Part shown: piece after piece, positions 24,470-33,198 of the stretch
How the letters are laid out: each line of letters opens with the position of its first letter
Numbering within the stretch: position 1 is the first letter of the stretch
Notes under the pieces: generated by a model
The model's input: only the letters and a program-made list of their open reading frames with translations
Told to the model about the DNA's origin: nothing
Database searches by the model: none
Assembly (NCBI RefSeq): GCF_002954775.1
Contig: NZ_PJME01000035.1
Location: 1 to 64,000, forward strand
Direction: 5' to 3'
Length of the DNA stretch: 64,000 nucleotides
Source of the DNA: Streptomyces geranii
Lineage (GTDB): Bacteria > Actinomycetota > Actinomycetes > Streptomycetales > Streptomycetaceae
Position numbers and translations under genes: made by a program

Positions 24470-25957
24470 ATGACCATCGAGAAGACCGCGAAGACTGAGA
24501 AGACCGCGAAGACCGAAAAGCGGTCATCCGTATTCGAGTACGCGCCCGCGCCCGAGTCCCGCGCGGTCGTCGACATCGCCCCCTCCTACGGCCTGTTCAT
24601 CGACGGCGAGTTCACCGAGGCCGCCGACGGCAAGGTCTTCAAGACCGTCTCCCCGTCCACGGAGGAGGTCCTCGCCGAGGTCGCCCAGGCGGGAGAGGCG
24701 GACGTGGAGCGTGCCGTGCAGGCGGCCCGCAAGGCCTTCGAGAAGTGGTCGGCACTGCCGGGCGCCGAGCGCGCCAAGTACCTCTTCCGTATCGCCCGGA
24801 TCATCCAGGAGCGCAGCCGCGAACTGGCCGTCCTGGAGACCCTGGACAACGGCAAGCCCATCAAGGAGACGCGCGACGCGGACCTCCCCCTGGTGGCGGC
24901 CCACTTCTTCTACTACGCGGGCTGGGCCGACAAACTCGACCACGCGGGCTACGGCGCGAACCCGCGCCCCCTCGGTGTCGCGGGCCAGGTCATCCCCTGG
25001 AACTTCCCCCTCCTGATGCTGGCGTGGAAGATCGCCCCGGCGCTGGCCACCGGCAACACGGTGGTGTTGAAGCCCGCCGAGACGACCCCCCTCTCGGCGT
25101 TGTTCTTCGCGGACATCTGCCGCCAGGCGGGCCTCCCCAAGGGCGTCGTCAACATCCTCCCCGGATACGGCGACACGGGCGCCGCACTGATCGCCCACCC
25201 GGACGTCAACAAGGTCGCCTTCACCGGCTCCACTGCCGTGGGCAAGGAGATCGCACGCACGGTCGCGGGCACCCGTAAGAAGGTGACCCTCGAACTGGGC
25301 GGCAAGGGCGCCAACATCGTCTTCGACGACGCCCCCATCGACCAGGCCGTCGAAGGCATCGTCACGGGCATCTTCTTCAACCAGGGCCAGGTCTGCTGCG
25401 CGGGCTCCCGACTCCTCGTCCAGGAGTCGATCCAGGAGGAGTTGCTCGACTCGCTCAAGCGGCGCCTCTCCACCCTCCGCCTCGGCGACCCGCTCGACAA
25501 GAACACGGACATCGGCGCGATCAACTCCGCAGAGCAGCTCGCCCGGATCACCTCGCTGGTCGCGGCGGGCGAGGCGGAGGGCGCCGAGCGCTGGTCCCCG
25601 GCCTGCGAACTCCCCTCCTCCGGCTACTGGTTCGCCCCGACGCTCTTCACGAACGTCACGCAGGCGCACACCATCGCCCGCGACGAGATCTTCGGCCCGG
25701 TGCTCTCGGTCCTCACCTTCCGCACCCCGGACGAGGCCGTCGCCAAGGCCAACAACACCCAGTACGGCCTGTCGGCGGGCATCTGGACCGAGAAGGGGTC
25801 CCGCATCCTCGCCGTCGCGAACAAGCTGCGCGCCGGTGTCGTCTGGTCCAACACGTTCAACAAGTTCGACCCCACCTCGCCGTTCGGCGGCTACAAGGAG
25901 TCGGGCTTCGGCCGCGAGGGCGGTCGCCACGGCCTGGAGGCGTACCTCGATGTCTGA
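24470..25957 (+). CDS. Aldehyde dehydrogenase family protein
   Basis: This NAD(P)-dependent aldehyde dehydrogenase of 495 residues likely oxidises acetaldehyde released by DeoC. The active-site Glu is in VTLELGGKGAN and the nucleophile Cys in FNQGQVCCAGSR. The cofactor signature VIPWNFPLLMLAWKIAPALATGN and the C-terminal SPFGGYKESGFGREGG are intact. The N-terminus carries a KTAKTEK duplicate, from a short tandem DNA repeat. The gene is only five bases downstream of deoC and overlaps the next gene by eight bases, so it is certainly co-transcribed. Substrate assignment is from context. Confidence 0.93.
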   Translation: MTIEKTAKTEKTAKTEKRSSVFEYAPAPESRAVVDIAPSYGLFIDGEFTEAADGKVFKTVSPSTEEVLAEVAQAGEADVERAVQAARKAFEKWSALPGAERAKYLFRIARIIQERSRELAVLETLDNGKPIKETRDADLPLVAAHFFYYAGWADKLDHAGYGANPRPLGVAGQVIPWNFPLLMLAWKIAPALATGNTVVLKPAETTPLSALFFADICRQAGLPKGVVNILPGYGDTGAALIAHPDVNKVAFTGSTAVGKEIARTVAGTRKKVTLELGGKGANIVFDDAPIDQAVEGIVTGIFFNQGQVCCAGSRLLVQESIQEELLDSLKRRLSTLRLGDPLDKNTDIGAINSAEQLARITSLVAAGEAEGAERWSPACELPSSGYWFAPTLFTNVTQAHTIARDEIFGPVLSVLTFRTPDEAVAKANNTQYGLSAGIWTEKGSRILAVANKLRAGVVWSNTFNKFDPTSPFGGYKESGFGREGGRHGLEAYLDV

Positions 25958-26855
25958 GCGCACCAATGAGCGTCTGAGTGTCTTCAAGACCTACAAGCTG
26001 TACGTGGGCGGGAAGTTCCCGCGTTCCGAGAGCGGCCGGGTGTACGAGGTGACCGACGCAAAGGGCAAGTGGCTGGCCAACGCCCCCCTCTCCTCCCGCA
26101 AGGACGCCCGTGACGCGGTCGTCGCCGCACGCAAGGCGTTCGGCGGCTGGTCGGGGGCGACGGCGTACAACCGCGGACAGATCCTCTACCGCGTCGCCGA
26201 GATGCTGGAGGGCCGCAGGGAGCAGTTCGTCCGCGAGGTGGCAGACGCGGAGGGCCTGTCGAAGCCGAAGGCGACCGCCCAGGTCGACGCGGCGATCGAC
26301 CGCTGGGTCTGGTACGCGGGCTGGACCGACAAGATCGCCCAGGTCGTCGGCGGCGCGAACCCGGTGGCCGGCCCCTACTTCAACCTCTCCTCCCCCGAAC
26401 CGACCGGCGTGGTCGTCGTCCTCGCCCCCCAGGAGTCGTCGTTCCTGGGCCTGGTGTCGGTGCTGGCCCCGGTGATCGCCACCGGCAACACGGCGATCGT
26501 GATCGCCAGCGAGCGTTCCCCGCTCCCGGCGCTCTCCCTGGGCGAGGTCCTGGCCACCTCGGACGTACCCGGCGGAGTCGTCAACCTCCTCTCCGGCCGT
26601 ACGACGGAGATCGCGCCGTCCCTGGCCGCGCACCAGGACGTCAACGCGATCGACCTGGCGGGCGCGGACGAAACCCTGGCGAAGGAACTGGAGATCGCGG
26701 CGGCCGACAACCTCAAGCGCGTCCTGCGTCCACAGACTGTGGACAACGCGGAGTGGTTCGCCACCCCGGGCACAGAGCGCATGACCGCCTTCCTGGAAAC
26801 AAAGACGGTCTGGCACCCCACGGGCGCGCTAGGAGCATCGGGTTCCTCCTACTAG
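25950..26855 (+). CDS. Half-length aldehyde dehydrogenase homologue lacking the catalytic domain
   Basis: This ALDH-fold protein of 301 residues aligns with the cofactor domain of the upstream enzyme (YVGGKFPRSESGRVYEV, WVWYAGWTDKIAQVVGGANP, VVVVLAPQESSFLGLVSVLAPVIATGNTAIVIAS). It stops soon after, with no equivalent of the ELGGK glutamate or the nucleophile cysteine loop. The ATG at 25950 lies inside the end of the previous gene (ATGTCTGA), so its translation is coupled. It may be a non-catalytic partner that stabilises the active enzyme, or it may be decaying; codon use is intact, which favours a role. A hairpin and a family-B repeat follow. Confidence 0.88.
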   Translation: MSERTNERLSVFKTYKLYVGGKFPRSESGRVYEVTDAKGKWLANAPLSSRKDARDAVVAARKAFGGWSGATAYNRGQILYRVAEMLEGRREQFVREVADAEGLSKPKATAQVDAAIDRWVWYAGWTDKIAQVVGGANPVAGPYFNLSSPEPTGVVVVLAPQESSFLGLVSVLAPVIATGNTAIVIASERSPLPALSLGEVLATSDVPGGVVNLLSGRTTEIAPSLAAHQDVNAIDLAGADETLAKELEIAAADNLKRVLRPQTVDNAEWFATPGTERMTAFLETKTVWHPTGALGASGSSY

Positions 26856-26878
26856 GCAGGCCGCAGGCCGCCTAGTAG
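26849..26878 (+). terminator. Hairpin terminator after the deoC-ALDH operon
   Basis: CTACTAGGC-A-GGCC and GGCCGCCTAGTAG form a stem with one bulged base and a GCA loop, starting at the stop codon of the last gene. A family-B repeat follows directly. Confidence 0.65.
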
Positions 26879-26912
26879 GGGCGCGGGGAACTGCGCGACC
26901 AGCCACAACGAA
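26876..26912 (+). repeat. Family-B 3'-end repeat, after the deoC operon
   Basis: GGGGCGCGGGGAACTGCGCG then ACCAGCCACAACG. It lies 21 bases beyond the stop codon in sense orientation and has the same core as 11019 and 32396. The second C-run is degenerate here. Confidence 0.75.
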
Positions 26913-26958
26913 GCCGCACCCGGCAACGATCAGCAGCTCCCCGCCCCCACCCCGCACA

Positions 26959-27369
26959 TCAGGCCCCCGCACCACCCAAAACCTGCCCCACCACCGGAAT
27001 GCTCCCGATCGACTGCGCCTGCGCCACAGGCGCAGTCAGCATCTGCGAAGCAATCGGCTGGAAGTCGGCGAGCTGCGTGCCCACGCCGTTGTCGAGCGGG
27101 TCAACCCCCGTCCCCGCCAACGGATTCGGCTTCAACCCCTGCACCGCACCCGTGACGTAACCGACCGACCCGGTCAGCGCCGCCAGGCCCGACTGCGGGT
27201 CGATCTGGCCCAGCGAGGTCGTGGGCGTGGTCCGGATGACGTCCACCGCCGGACCCCCCTCGGCCGCGGTGGCCGTCGCCGCACCCGCCCCCAGTGCCGC
27301 GCCGGTGGCGGCGAGGGCGATCAGGGCGCGCTGGGCGGTCTGGTGCTGGGGGGACGCGTGTCGTGCCAT
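26959..27369 (-). CDS. Small secreted protein
   Basis: This secreted protein of 136 residues has a signal peptide at about 13-36 (RALIALAATGAALGAGAATATA then AEGG). The mature part is low in charge, rich in Gly/Pro/Ala/Val, with repeated PxAG and DPLDNG-like turns. There is no recognised domain. A similar-looking secreted protein lies at 33485-33844 with the same composition and length class. The ATG at 27369 is preferred over a longer in-frame start at 27486. Function unknown; it may be a wall-associated or developmental product. Confidence 0.72.
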   Translation of the reverse strand: MARHASPQHQTAQRALIALAATGAALGAGAATATAAEGGPAVDVIRTTPTTSLGQIDPQSGLAALTGSVGYVTGAVQGLKPNPLAGTGVDPLDNGVGTQLADFQPIASQMLTAPVAQAQSIGSIPVVGQVLGGAGA

Positions 27370-27497
27370 TGCTGGTGCCACCTTCTGGTGCGCCGGGTAA
27401 TCAGGTCGACACGAAGGGTAGTTGAGGTGTGACGCACCTTTCAAAGCCGACCCGCGGGGTCGGCAGGGGGGCGCCCGATGCCTCACACTGGTCTCTC

Positions 27498-28136
27498 GTG
27501 ACCTCCCACCCGCCCATACCCACCCGAGTCGTGCTGCTCTGCGGCCCTTCCGGCTCCGGCAAGTCCCTCGTCGCCGCCCGCTCCGGGCTTCCGGTCCTGC
27601 GGCTCGACGACTTCTACAAAGAGGGCACCGACCCGACGCTGCCGCAGGTCCTCGGCAGCACCGACATCGACTGGGACCACCCGCAGTCGTGGGACGCGGA
27701 CACGGCGGTCGCCGCCATCACCGGGCTGTGCCGCACCGGTCGTACGAATGTTCCGGTGTACGACATCTCGCTGAGCGCCCGTACCGGCGAGGAGAGCGTC
27801 GACATCGGCCGGACCGCGTTGTTCATCGCGGAGGGCATCTTCGCCGCCGAGATCGTGGAGCGGTGCCGGGAGGAGGGCGTGCTCGCGGACGCGCTGTGTC
27901 TGAGCCGGGGGCCGGTCAAAACGTTCCGGCGGCGGTTCCTGCGGGATCTGCGTGAGGGGCGGAAGTCGGTGCCGTTCCTGCTGCGGCGCGGCTGGCGGCT
28001 GATGCGTGCCGAGCGGTCCATCGTGGCCCGTCAGACGGCCCTGGGGGCGTACGCCTGCGACCGGGACGAGGCGATGGGGCGGCTGGCCGACGCCGCCGCG
28101 GGCCGACGCGCGCGGACGAGCACGACGGCGGCCTGA
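27498..28136 (+). CDS. udk: Uridine kinase-like protein (P-loop NTPase)
   Basis: This P-loop kinase of 212 residues probably phosphorylates uridine or cytidine for salvage. The Walker A motif is VVLLCGPSGSGKS; LRLDDFYKEG contains the family's DDFY catalytic segment; IDWDHPQSWD and VPVYDISLSART match the nucleoside-binding and lid region; LFIAEGIFAAE completes the core. The GTG at 27498 is chosen, because the in-frame extension to 27429 adds unsupported sequence. It lies after the deoC operon in the nucleoside region. It has its own terminator at 28253 and no operator palindrome upstream. Confidence 0.85.
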   Translation: MTSHPPIPTRVVLLCGPSGSGKSLVAARSGLPVLRLDDFYKEGTDPTLPQVLGSTDIDWDHPQSWDADTAVAAITGLCRTGRTNVPVYDISLSARTGEESVDIGRTALFIAEGIFAAEIVERCREEGVLADALCLSRGPVKTFRRRFLRDLREGRKSVPFLLRRGWRLMRAERSIVARQTALGAYACDRDEAMGRLADAAAGRRARTSTTAA

Positions 28137-28449
28137 ACCCCGTAGGTCCGGGGCGGCCTGAGGTCCGTAGAGGTCCGTAGAACCGAAGCTGTTCGCGTCG
28201 CGTACGACCGTGGTGCTACGCGTGACGTGGCACCGTGGTCGTACGAGCAAAAAGCGGGACTGGATGGACCCCCCGGCCCTCCAGTCCCGCTCTCTTTGTG
28301 CTTCCCCCGTGCGGTGCTCCCCCGCGGCCCCCCGGCCCCGGTGGTTCCCCCTGGTGGTGCTCCCCCGTGCTTCCCCCCGTTCACCGCTCCCCCGTGCTCA
28401 CCGCTCTCCCCCGTGCTCCCCCGTCGAGCGGTGATCCCCCCTCAGACCT
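28137..28449. other. Intergenic region with inverted repeat and pyrimidine-rich tract
   Basis: This 313-base gap between convergent udk and sigQ holds no gene. Imperfect arms at about 28201-28216 and 28231-28246 (CGTACGACC and GGTCGTACG) form one hairpin, and the strong terminator at 28253-28291 follows. The segment 28310-28440 is a C-rich tract with repeated CCCCCGTGCT-like units. Confidence 0.6.
28253..28291 (+). terminator. Perfect 12-bp stem terminator between udk and sigQ
   Basis: AGCGGGACTGGA and TCCAGTCCCGCT pair perfectly around a 15-base GC loop, followed by CTCTTTG on the plus strand. An A-run lies on the other side, so it can end transcripts from both convergent genes. Confidence 0.85.
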
Positions 28450-29208
28450 TCAGGCGACAAGCTCCCCGAAGGACTCCTCCTCGTCACGGCCGAAGCTGAG
28501 GACCTCGTCCTCGCGCAGCCGGCGGAGCGACCGCCAGATGCTGGACTTCACCGTGCCGACACTGATGTCGAGGATCTCCGCGATCTCCGGGTCGGTGCGG
28601 CCCTCGTAGTAACGGAGGACCAGCATCGTCCGCTGGAGTTCGGGCAGCCGGGCCAGCGCCTGCCACAGGACCGCGCGCAGTTCCGTGCCGCGCATCGCGT
28701 CCGTGTCGCCGGGCGTCTCCGGCAGTTCCTCGGTCGGGTACTCGTTCAGCTTGCGGCGGCGCCACGCGCTGATGTGCAGGTTCGTCATGGTGCGGCGGAG
28801 GTAGCCCCCGACCGCCGCCTTGTCGCTGATCCGGTCCCAGGCGCGGTACGTCGAGAACAGCGCGCTCTGGAGCAGGTCCTCGGCCTCGAAACGGTCACCG
28901 GTGAGGTGGTAGGCGGTCGCGTACAGGGAGGCGCGGCGCTCCTGGACGTAGGCGGTGAACTCCGCCTCCGACAGCGAACGGCGCTCCCCCGTGGATTCCT
29001 CCCTGTACGCGGCCCCCGTTACCCCCGTGGTACCGCTCCCGCTTCCCCCCGTGTGCGCGTCAACCACCGACATGTACGTGGTGTGCTGACGCCCGGTGCC
29101 GCGAACGCACCCCCGCCCGTTCACGGCACCGGACTTCTCACTGGCCCGGGTGACGTCGTGCAGACGCGTGATCACTGCGCTCGCGCTCGTGCTGTGCAGC
29201 GTGTTCAT
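28450..29208 (-). CDS. sigQ: ECF-type RNA polymerase sigma factor SigQ
   Basis: This extracytoplasmic-function sigma factor of 252 residues has region 2 at about 100-165 (LYATAYHLTGDRFEAEDLLQSALFSTYRAWDRI) and region 4 near the C-terminus (LPELQRTMLVLRYYEGRTDPEIAEILDISVGTVKSSIWRSLRRLRE). The first about 85 residues are a low-complexity extension. The ATG at 29208 is preferred. The gene is divergent from afsQ1, as sigQ is in S. coelicolor, where SigQ and AfsQ1/Q2 interact in control of antibiotic production and development. A GTCAC-N6-GCAAC element lies in the shared promoter region. Confidence 0.93.
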   Translation of the reverse strand: MNTLHSTSASAVITRLHDVTRASEKSGAVNGRGCVRGTGRQHTTYMSVVDAHTGGSGSGTTGVTGAAYREESTGERRSLSEAEFTAYVQERRASLYATAYHLTGDRFEAEDLLQSALFSTYRAWDRISDKAAVGGYLRRTMTNLHISAWRRRKLNEYPTEELPETPGDTDAMRGTELRAVLWQALARLPELQRTMLVLRYYEGRTDPEIAEILDISVGTVKSSIWRSLRRLREDEVLSFGRDEEESFGELVA

Positions 29209-29316
29209 CTCGCGCCCCCCGTCGTGGACTACCCGGTGTGTCGGCTTGGTTCGTGGTGCTTCCTTGCCTGTGCCGAGAAGCTTGCCCAAGCCACTTCATG
29301 ACGGTGTCCGCCGACT

Positions 29317-29332
29317 GTCACAGGCGTGCAAC
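29317..29332. promoter_or_regulatory. Putative AfsQ1-binding site (GTCAC-N6-GCAAC)
   Basis: This is one mismatch from the GTnAC-N6-GTnAC direct repeat reported for AfsQ1. It lies in the sigQ-afsQ1 divergent region, about 110 bases upstream of the sigQ start. It fits autoregulation and activation of sigQ by the response regulator. Confidence 0.5.
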
Positions 29333-29493
29333 AGGGCCCCTTCTCAGGAACGTTGAAGCGCTCCCACAGCGAGAGCACAGCAAGGGGCGGTAGATACCCG
29401 GGGCGCCCCGAAACGACGGCATATCGACCGCGCAATCGCCCGACAATCGCCTGGCAGTCGCAGCCCGGCCCGGCCATGGGCCAGAATGCATCC

Positions 29494-30171
29494 GTGCCTT
29501 CCCTGTTGCTGATCGAGGACGACGACGCCATCCGTACGGCACTGGAGCTGTCTCTGACGCGCCAGGGCCACCGGGTTGCCACCGCTGCCACCGGTGAGGA
29601 CGGTCTGAAGCTGCTGCGTGAGCAGCGGCCGGATCTGATCGTGCTGGATGTGATGCTGCCCGGTATCGACGGATTCGAGGTGTGCCGGCGCATCCGGCGC
29701 ACCGACCAGCTGCCGATCATTCTGCTCACCGCGCGCAGCGACGACATCGACGTGGTGGTCGGGCTGGAGTCCGGCGCCGACGACTACGTGGTCAAACCCG
29801 TGCAGGGGCGGGTGCTCGACGCCCGTATCCGTGCGGTGCTGCGGCGCGGGGAGCGGGAGTCCAACGACTCGGCGTCCTTCGGTTCGCTCGTCATTGACCG
29901 CTCGGCGATGACGGTGACGAAGAACGGCGAGGACCTGCAGCTGACCCCGACCGAGCTGCGGCTGCTCCTTGAGCTGAGCCGGCGGCCCGGACAGGCCCTG
30001 TCCCGGCAGCAGTTGCTGCGGCTGGTCTGGGAGCACGACTACCTGGGCGACTCACGGTTGGTGGACGCGTGCGTCCAGCGGCTGCGCGCCAAGGTCGAGG
30101 ACGTGCCGTCGTCGCCGACGCTGATCCGTACCGTCCGTGGGGTCGGCTACCGGCTGGACTCGCCTCAGTGA
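29494..30171 (+). CDS. afsQ1: Response regulator AfsQ1
   Basis: This OmpR/PhoB-type response regulator of 225 residues has a receiver domain with acidic triad Asp9-Asp10 and phosphoacceptor Asp52 (PDLIVLDVMLPGIDG), conserved Thr/Ser (ILLTARSDD) and Lys (DDYVVKP). Its winged-helix DNA-binding domain (about 125-222) carries LTPTELRLLLELSRRPGQALSR and RLRAKVEDVPSSPTLIRTVRGVGYRL. In S. coelicolor AfsQ1 activates actinorhodin, undecylprodigiosin and CDA regulators under glutamate. The GTG at 29494 sits six bases after CAGAAT, so the transcript may be leaderless. It overlaps afsQ2 by four bases. Confidence 0.95.
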   Translation: MPSLLLIEDDDAIRTALELSLTRQGHRVATAATGEDGLKLLREQRPDLIVLDVMLPGIDGFEVCRRIRRTDQLPIILLTARSDDIDVVVGLESGADDYVVKPVQGRVLDARIRAVLRRGERESNDSASFGSLVIDRSAMTVTKNGEDLQLTPTELRLLLELSRRPGQALSRQQLLRLVWEHDYLGDSRLVDACVQRLRAKVEDVPSSPTLIRTVRGVGYRLDSPQ

Positions 30172-31754
30172 CCAAACCGCAGGACAAGCTCCGCGGCTGG
30201 GCCGCGGCGCGCAGGGCGATACTCTCCGGGCTGCGTTTCACCAGTCTGCGGCTGCGGCTGGTCGTGGTGTTCGGGCTGGTGGCGCTGACGGCGGCCGTGT
30301 CGGCGTCGGGGATCGCGTACTGGCTCAACCGCGAGGCGGTGCTGACGCGTACGCAGGACGCGGTGCTGCGCGACTTCCAGCAGGAGATGCAGAACCGCGC
30401 GGGCACCCTGCCGGCCCACCCCACACAGGACGAACTCCAGCACACGGCGGGGCAGATGGCCGCGAGCAGCCAGCGGTTCAGTGTGCTGCTGGTCGCCGAG
30501 GACGCGAGCGGGCGTACGGTCGTCGGCAACTCCGGTGCGCTGGACACCTTTTCGCTGGCGGACGTGCCCGAGTCGCTGCGTACGGCGGTCGGCAGGGAGC
30601 AGTCGATCACGTCGAGCAACAAGTACCCGTACCACCTGTACTGGCAGCGGATCATAGACGGCGACGAGCCGTATCTGGTCGCGGGCACGAAGGTGATCGG
30701 CGGGGGTCCGGCCGGGTACATGCTGAAGTCGCTGGAGCCCGAGGAGAAGGACCTCAACTCCCTTGCCTGGTCGCTGGGTATCGCCACCGGCCTCGCGCTG
30801 ATCGGCTCGGCGCTGCTCGCGCAGGCCGCCGCGACGACCGTACTGAAGCCGGTGCACCGGCTCGGGATCGCGGCCCGCCGGCTCGGCGAGGGCAAACTGG
30901 ACACGCGCCTACGGGTGTCGGGCACGGACGAACTGGCCGATCTGGCAAGGACGTTCAACCACACGGCGGAGGCGCTGGAGACGCGGGTCGCCGACATGAG
31001 CGCCCGGGACGAGGCCTCGCGGCGGTTCGTGGCGGACATGTCGCACGAGCTGCGTACGCCGCTGACCGCGATCACCGCCGTCACCGAGATCCTCGAAGAG
31101 GAACTGGACGCGGAGACCGGCAGCATCGACCCGATGATCGAACCGGCGGTGAAGCTGGTGGTGAGCGAGACCCGCCGGCTCAACTCCCTGGTGGAGAACC
31201 TGATGGAGGTCACCCGCTTCGACGCGGGCACCGCCCGGCTGGTCCTGGACTACGTCGACATCGCCGACCAGATCACCGCCTGCATCGACGCCCGCGCCTG
31301 GCTGGACGCGGTCGAACTGGACGCCGAACGCGGCATCATGTCCCGCCTCGACCCGCGCCGTCTGGACGTCATCCTGGCCAACCTGATCGGCAACGCCCTG
31401 AAGCACGGCGGTTCGCCGGTCCGGGTGTCGGTGCGCGTGTCCGACGCCGACGCCGCCGACGCCGACCTGCTGATCGAGGTGCAGGACCACGGCCCCGGCA
31501 TCCCCGAGGACGTCCTCCCGCACGTCTTCGACCGCTTCTACAAGGCGAGCGCCTCCCGCCCCCGCTCCGAGGGCAGCGGCCTGGGTCTGTCCATCGCCCT
31601 GGAGAACGCCCACATCCACGGCGGCGAGATCACCGCCGCCAACTCCCCGAAGGGCGGCGCGGTGTTCACCCTGCGGCTCCCGAGGGACGCGTCGGCACTG
31701 ACGGAGACACCGGCGGAGCCGAACGGCGCGAACGCCAACGGGGAGGGCGCGTGA
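30168..31754 (+). CDS. afsQ2: Sensor histidine kinase AfsQ2
   Basis: This membrane histidine kinase of 528 residues is the partner of AfsQ1. TM1 is at about 30-51, an extracellular sensor loop at about 52-197 and TM2 at about 198-219. The HAMP domain (about 220-272) and the phosphorylated His293 in FVADMSHELRTPLTAI follow. The ATPase domain has NLIGNALKHG (N box), VQDHGPGIPEDV (G1) and GSGLGLSIA (G2). The GTG start overlaps the afsQ1 stop (GTGA), a translational coupling typical of two-component operons, and the downstream lipoprotein starts with the same overlap. Confidence 0.95.
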   Translation: MTKPQDKLRGWAAARRAILSGLRFTSLRLRLVVVFGLVALTAAVSASGIAYWLNREAVLTRTQDAVLRDFQQEMQNRAGTLPAHPTQDELQHTAGQMAASSQRFSVLLVAEDASGRTVVGNSGALDTFSLADVPESLRTAVGREQSITSSNKYPYHLYWQRIIDGDEPYLVAGTKVIGGGPAGYMLKSLEPEEKDLNSLAWSLGIATGLALIGSALLAQAAATTVLKPVHRLGIAARRLGEGKLDTRLRVSGTDELADLARTFNHTAEALETRVADMSARDEASRRFVADMSHELRTPLTAITAVTEILEEELDAETGSIDPMIEPAVKLVVSETRRLNSLVENLMEVTRFDAGTARLVLDYVDIADQITACIDARAWLDAVELDAERGIMSRLDPRRLDVILANLIGNALKHGGSPVRVSVRVSDADAADADLLIEVQDHGPGIPEDVLPHVFDRFYKASASRPRSEGSGLGLSIALENAHIHGGEITAANSPKGGAVFTLRLPRDASALTETPAEPNGANANGEGA

Positions 31755-32392
31755 GGAACGTGGAGGGCGTACGGGACATGCGGGGCGTACGCCGGTGGCT
31801 GGCCGTGCCCTTGCTCGGCGCACTGCTCACCGGGTGCGGCATCCGGGCCACCGAGGTCCCGACGGACTTCGGCCCGGCGCCCTCCCGGGTCCCCTGCTCC
31901 CTCACCGACGCCCCGGCACCCGACGTGACCGCGCAGACGTCCGCCGGTGTCCCCGTGCAGGTCTTCCTCCTGTGCGCCTCCCAGCTGGTGACCGTCGACC
32001 GCGCGGTGCGCGTCCCGGACGGTACGGCGGAGGCGCAGCGGCGCGTCCTGGTGGCCCAGGGGCTGCTGGACGAGCTGGCGAAGACCCCGTCGGCCACCGA
32101 GACCGGGGCCGGCTACACGACGGACGTACGCGGCGGAATGAGCGTGACGGGCCCGGGCCCGAGGGACCCCGACGACACCCTCCGCCTGAGCACACCCCCG
32201 AGCGACCTGGCGTCCTACGCCCTGGCCCAGATCGTCTGCACCTTCTCCGACTCGGCAGCGGCAGAGGGAGACGGCTCGGTGATCCTCGGCGGCCCGGAGA
32301 CCGACCCCCTGCGCCGCTACACCTGCACACCGGAGGTCCGCTCCAGGCCAGGAGCCCAGGTCCCCCCGTCATCGGGCGTCAACGGCAGCTAA
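31751..32392 (+). CDS. Lipoprotein of the afsQ operon
   Basis: This predicted lipoprotein of 213 residues has lipobox LLGALLTGCG (Cys about residue 25) after a basic N-terminus. The mature part contains PVQVFLLCASQLVTVDRAVRVPDGTAEAQRRVLVAQGLLDEL, a pattern resembling GerMN-like lipoproteins, with a few cysteines. It overlaps the afsQ2 stop by four bases, so it is co-expressed with the kinase and may act as an extracellular accessory sensor. That role is inference. Confidence 0.88.
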   Translation: MRNVEGVRDMRGVRRWLAVPLLGALLTGCGIRATEVPTDFGPAPSRVPCSLTDAPAPDVTAQTSAGVPVQVFLLCASQLVTVDRAVRVPDGTAEAQRRVLVAQGLLDELAKTPSATETGAGYTTDVRGGMSVTGPGPRDPDDTLRLSTPPSDLASYALAQIVCTFSDSAAAEGDGSVILGGPETDPLRRYTCTPEVRSRPGAQVPPSSGVNGS

Positions 32393-32395
32393 CGC

Positions 32396-32445
32396 AAGGG
32401 GCGCGGGGAACTGCGCGACCAGCCCCCACCGCCCCGCGGCCAAGG
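32396..32445 (+). repeat. Family-B 3'-end repeat, after the afsQ operon
   Basis: GGGGCGCGGGGAACTGCGCG then ACCAGCCCCCACC, starting four bases after the lipoprotein stop, in sense orientation. GGGG/CCCC and GCGC/GCGC arms can fold into a stem-loop. Confidence 0.78.
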
Positions 32446-32547
32446 AACCCACCCACGCCCACCCCCACCCGTGTGTGTCACATGCCTCACTCCCCCGCAC
32501 GGGTGCAACCCGGAACCGATCACGCCGCCCCCCGCGTCTTGGGGGAC

Positions 32548-33099
32548 GTGCAGCGTCATGGCTCAAGCGGCAAAAGCGCCGCGATTCGCATCCGCGCGAC
32601 GGGAGGTGTCCTCCTCGTCGCCCACCTCGCGCTCGTCGCCTGGATCACGCTGCGCCCCCTGGACGTACCGTGGCAACTGCCCGCCAACCTGCGCCCTTTC
32701 GCGGGCATAAGAGCCGACCTGGCCCTCGGCTGGCAGGAGGCGGCCCGGCGCATCGCGGAGGGCCTCGCCCTGCTGGCCCCGCTGGGCGTACTGCTGCCGA
32801 TGGCGGGCGGACGCCTCGACGCCTCCCCGCTCGGCTCCCTGTTCCGCACGGTCATGGCGGGCGCCATGCTCTCGCTCGGCATCGAACTGCTGCAGACCGG
32901 CGTACCCGGTCAGGTCGTGGACGTCGACTCGCTGCTCCTGAACACGATCGGCGTGGGCCTCGCCCATGTCGCCGTCGTGCCCGCCGTACGGTCCTGGCTG
33001 CGCCGCAGGAGCGACCGCAGGCTCCGGGCGGCCATCCGTACGGAGGACGCGACTCAGGGTCGTACCCCGACGATTCCCAGGGTCGGGATCGCTCCATAG
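32548..33099 (+). CDS. VanZ-family membrane protein
   Basis: This membrane protein of 183 residues has the VanZ-like fold. Helices are visible at TGGVLLVAHLALVAWITL, EGLALLAPLGVLLPM, LFRTVMAGAMLSLGIELLQ and LLLNTIGVGLAHVAVVPAV. The LNTIGVGLA segment and the acidic VDVDSLLLN before it match the family signature DxxDxxxNxxG. The GTG at 32548 has GGGGGA before it; an in-frame ATG at 32482 is possible. VanZ proteins affect glycopeptide resistance in enterococci; the Streptomyces homologues have no proven role. Confidence 0.85.
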   Translation: MQRHGSSGKSAAIRIRATGGVLLVAHLALVAWITLRPLDVPWQLPANLRPFAGIRADLALGWQEAARRIAEGLALLAPLGVLLPMAGGRLDASPLGSLFRTVMAGAMLSLGIELLQTGVPGQVVDVDSLLLNTIGVGLAHVAVVPAVRSWLRRRSDRRLRAAIRTEDATQGRTPTIPRVGIAP

Positions 33100-33198
33100 A
33101 GTGATGCTTTATCCCTTGTGCGTCCGTAGCGTTGAGTACAGATGAGGCACCCGGAAAACCGGGAGGCCCGTCACTCACCGACTCGTACAGGAGACGTC

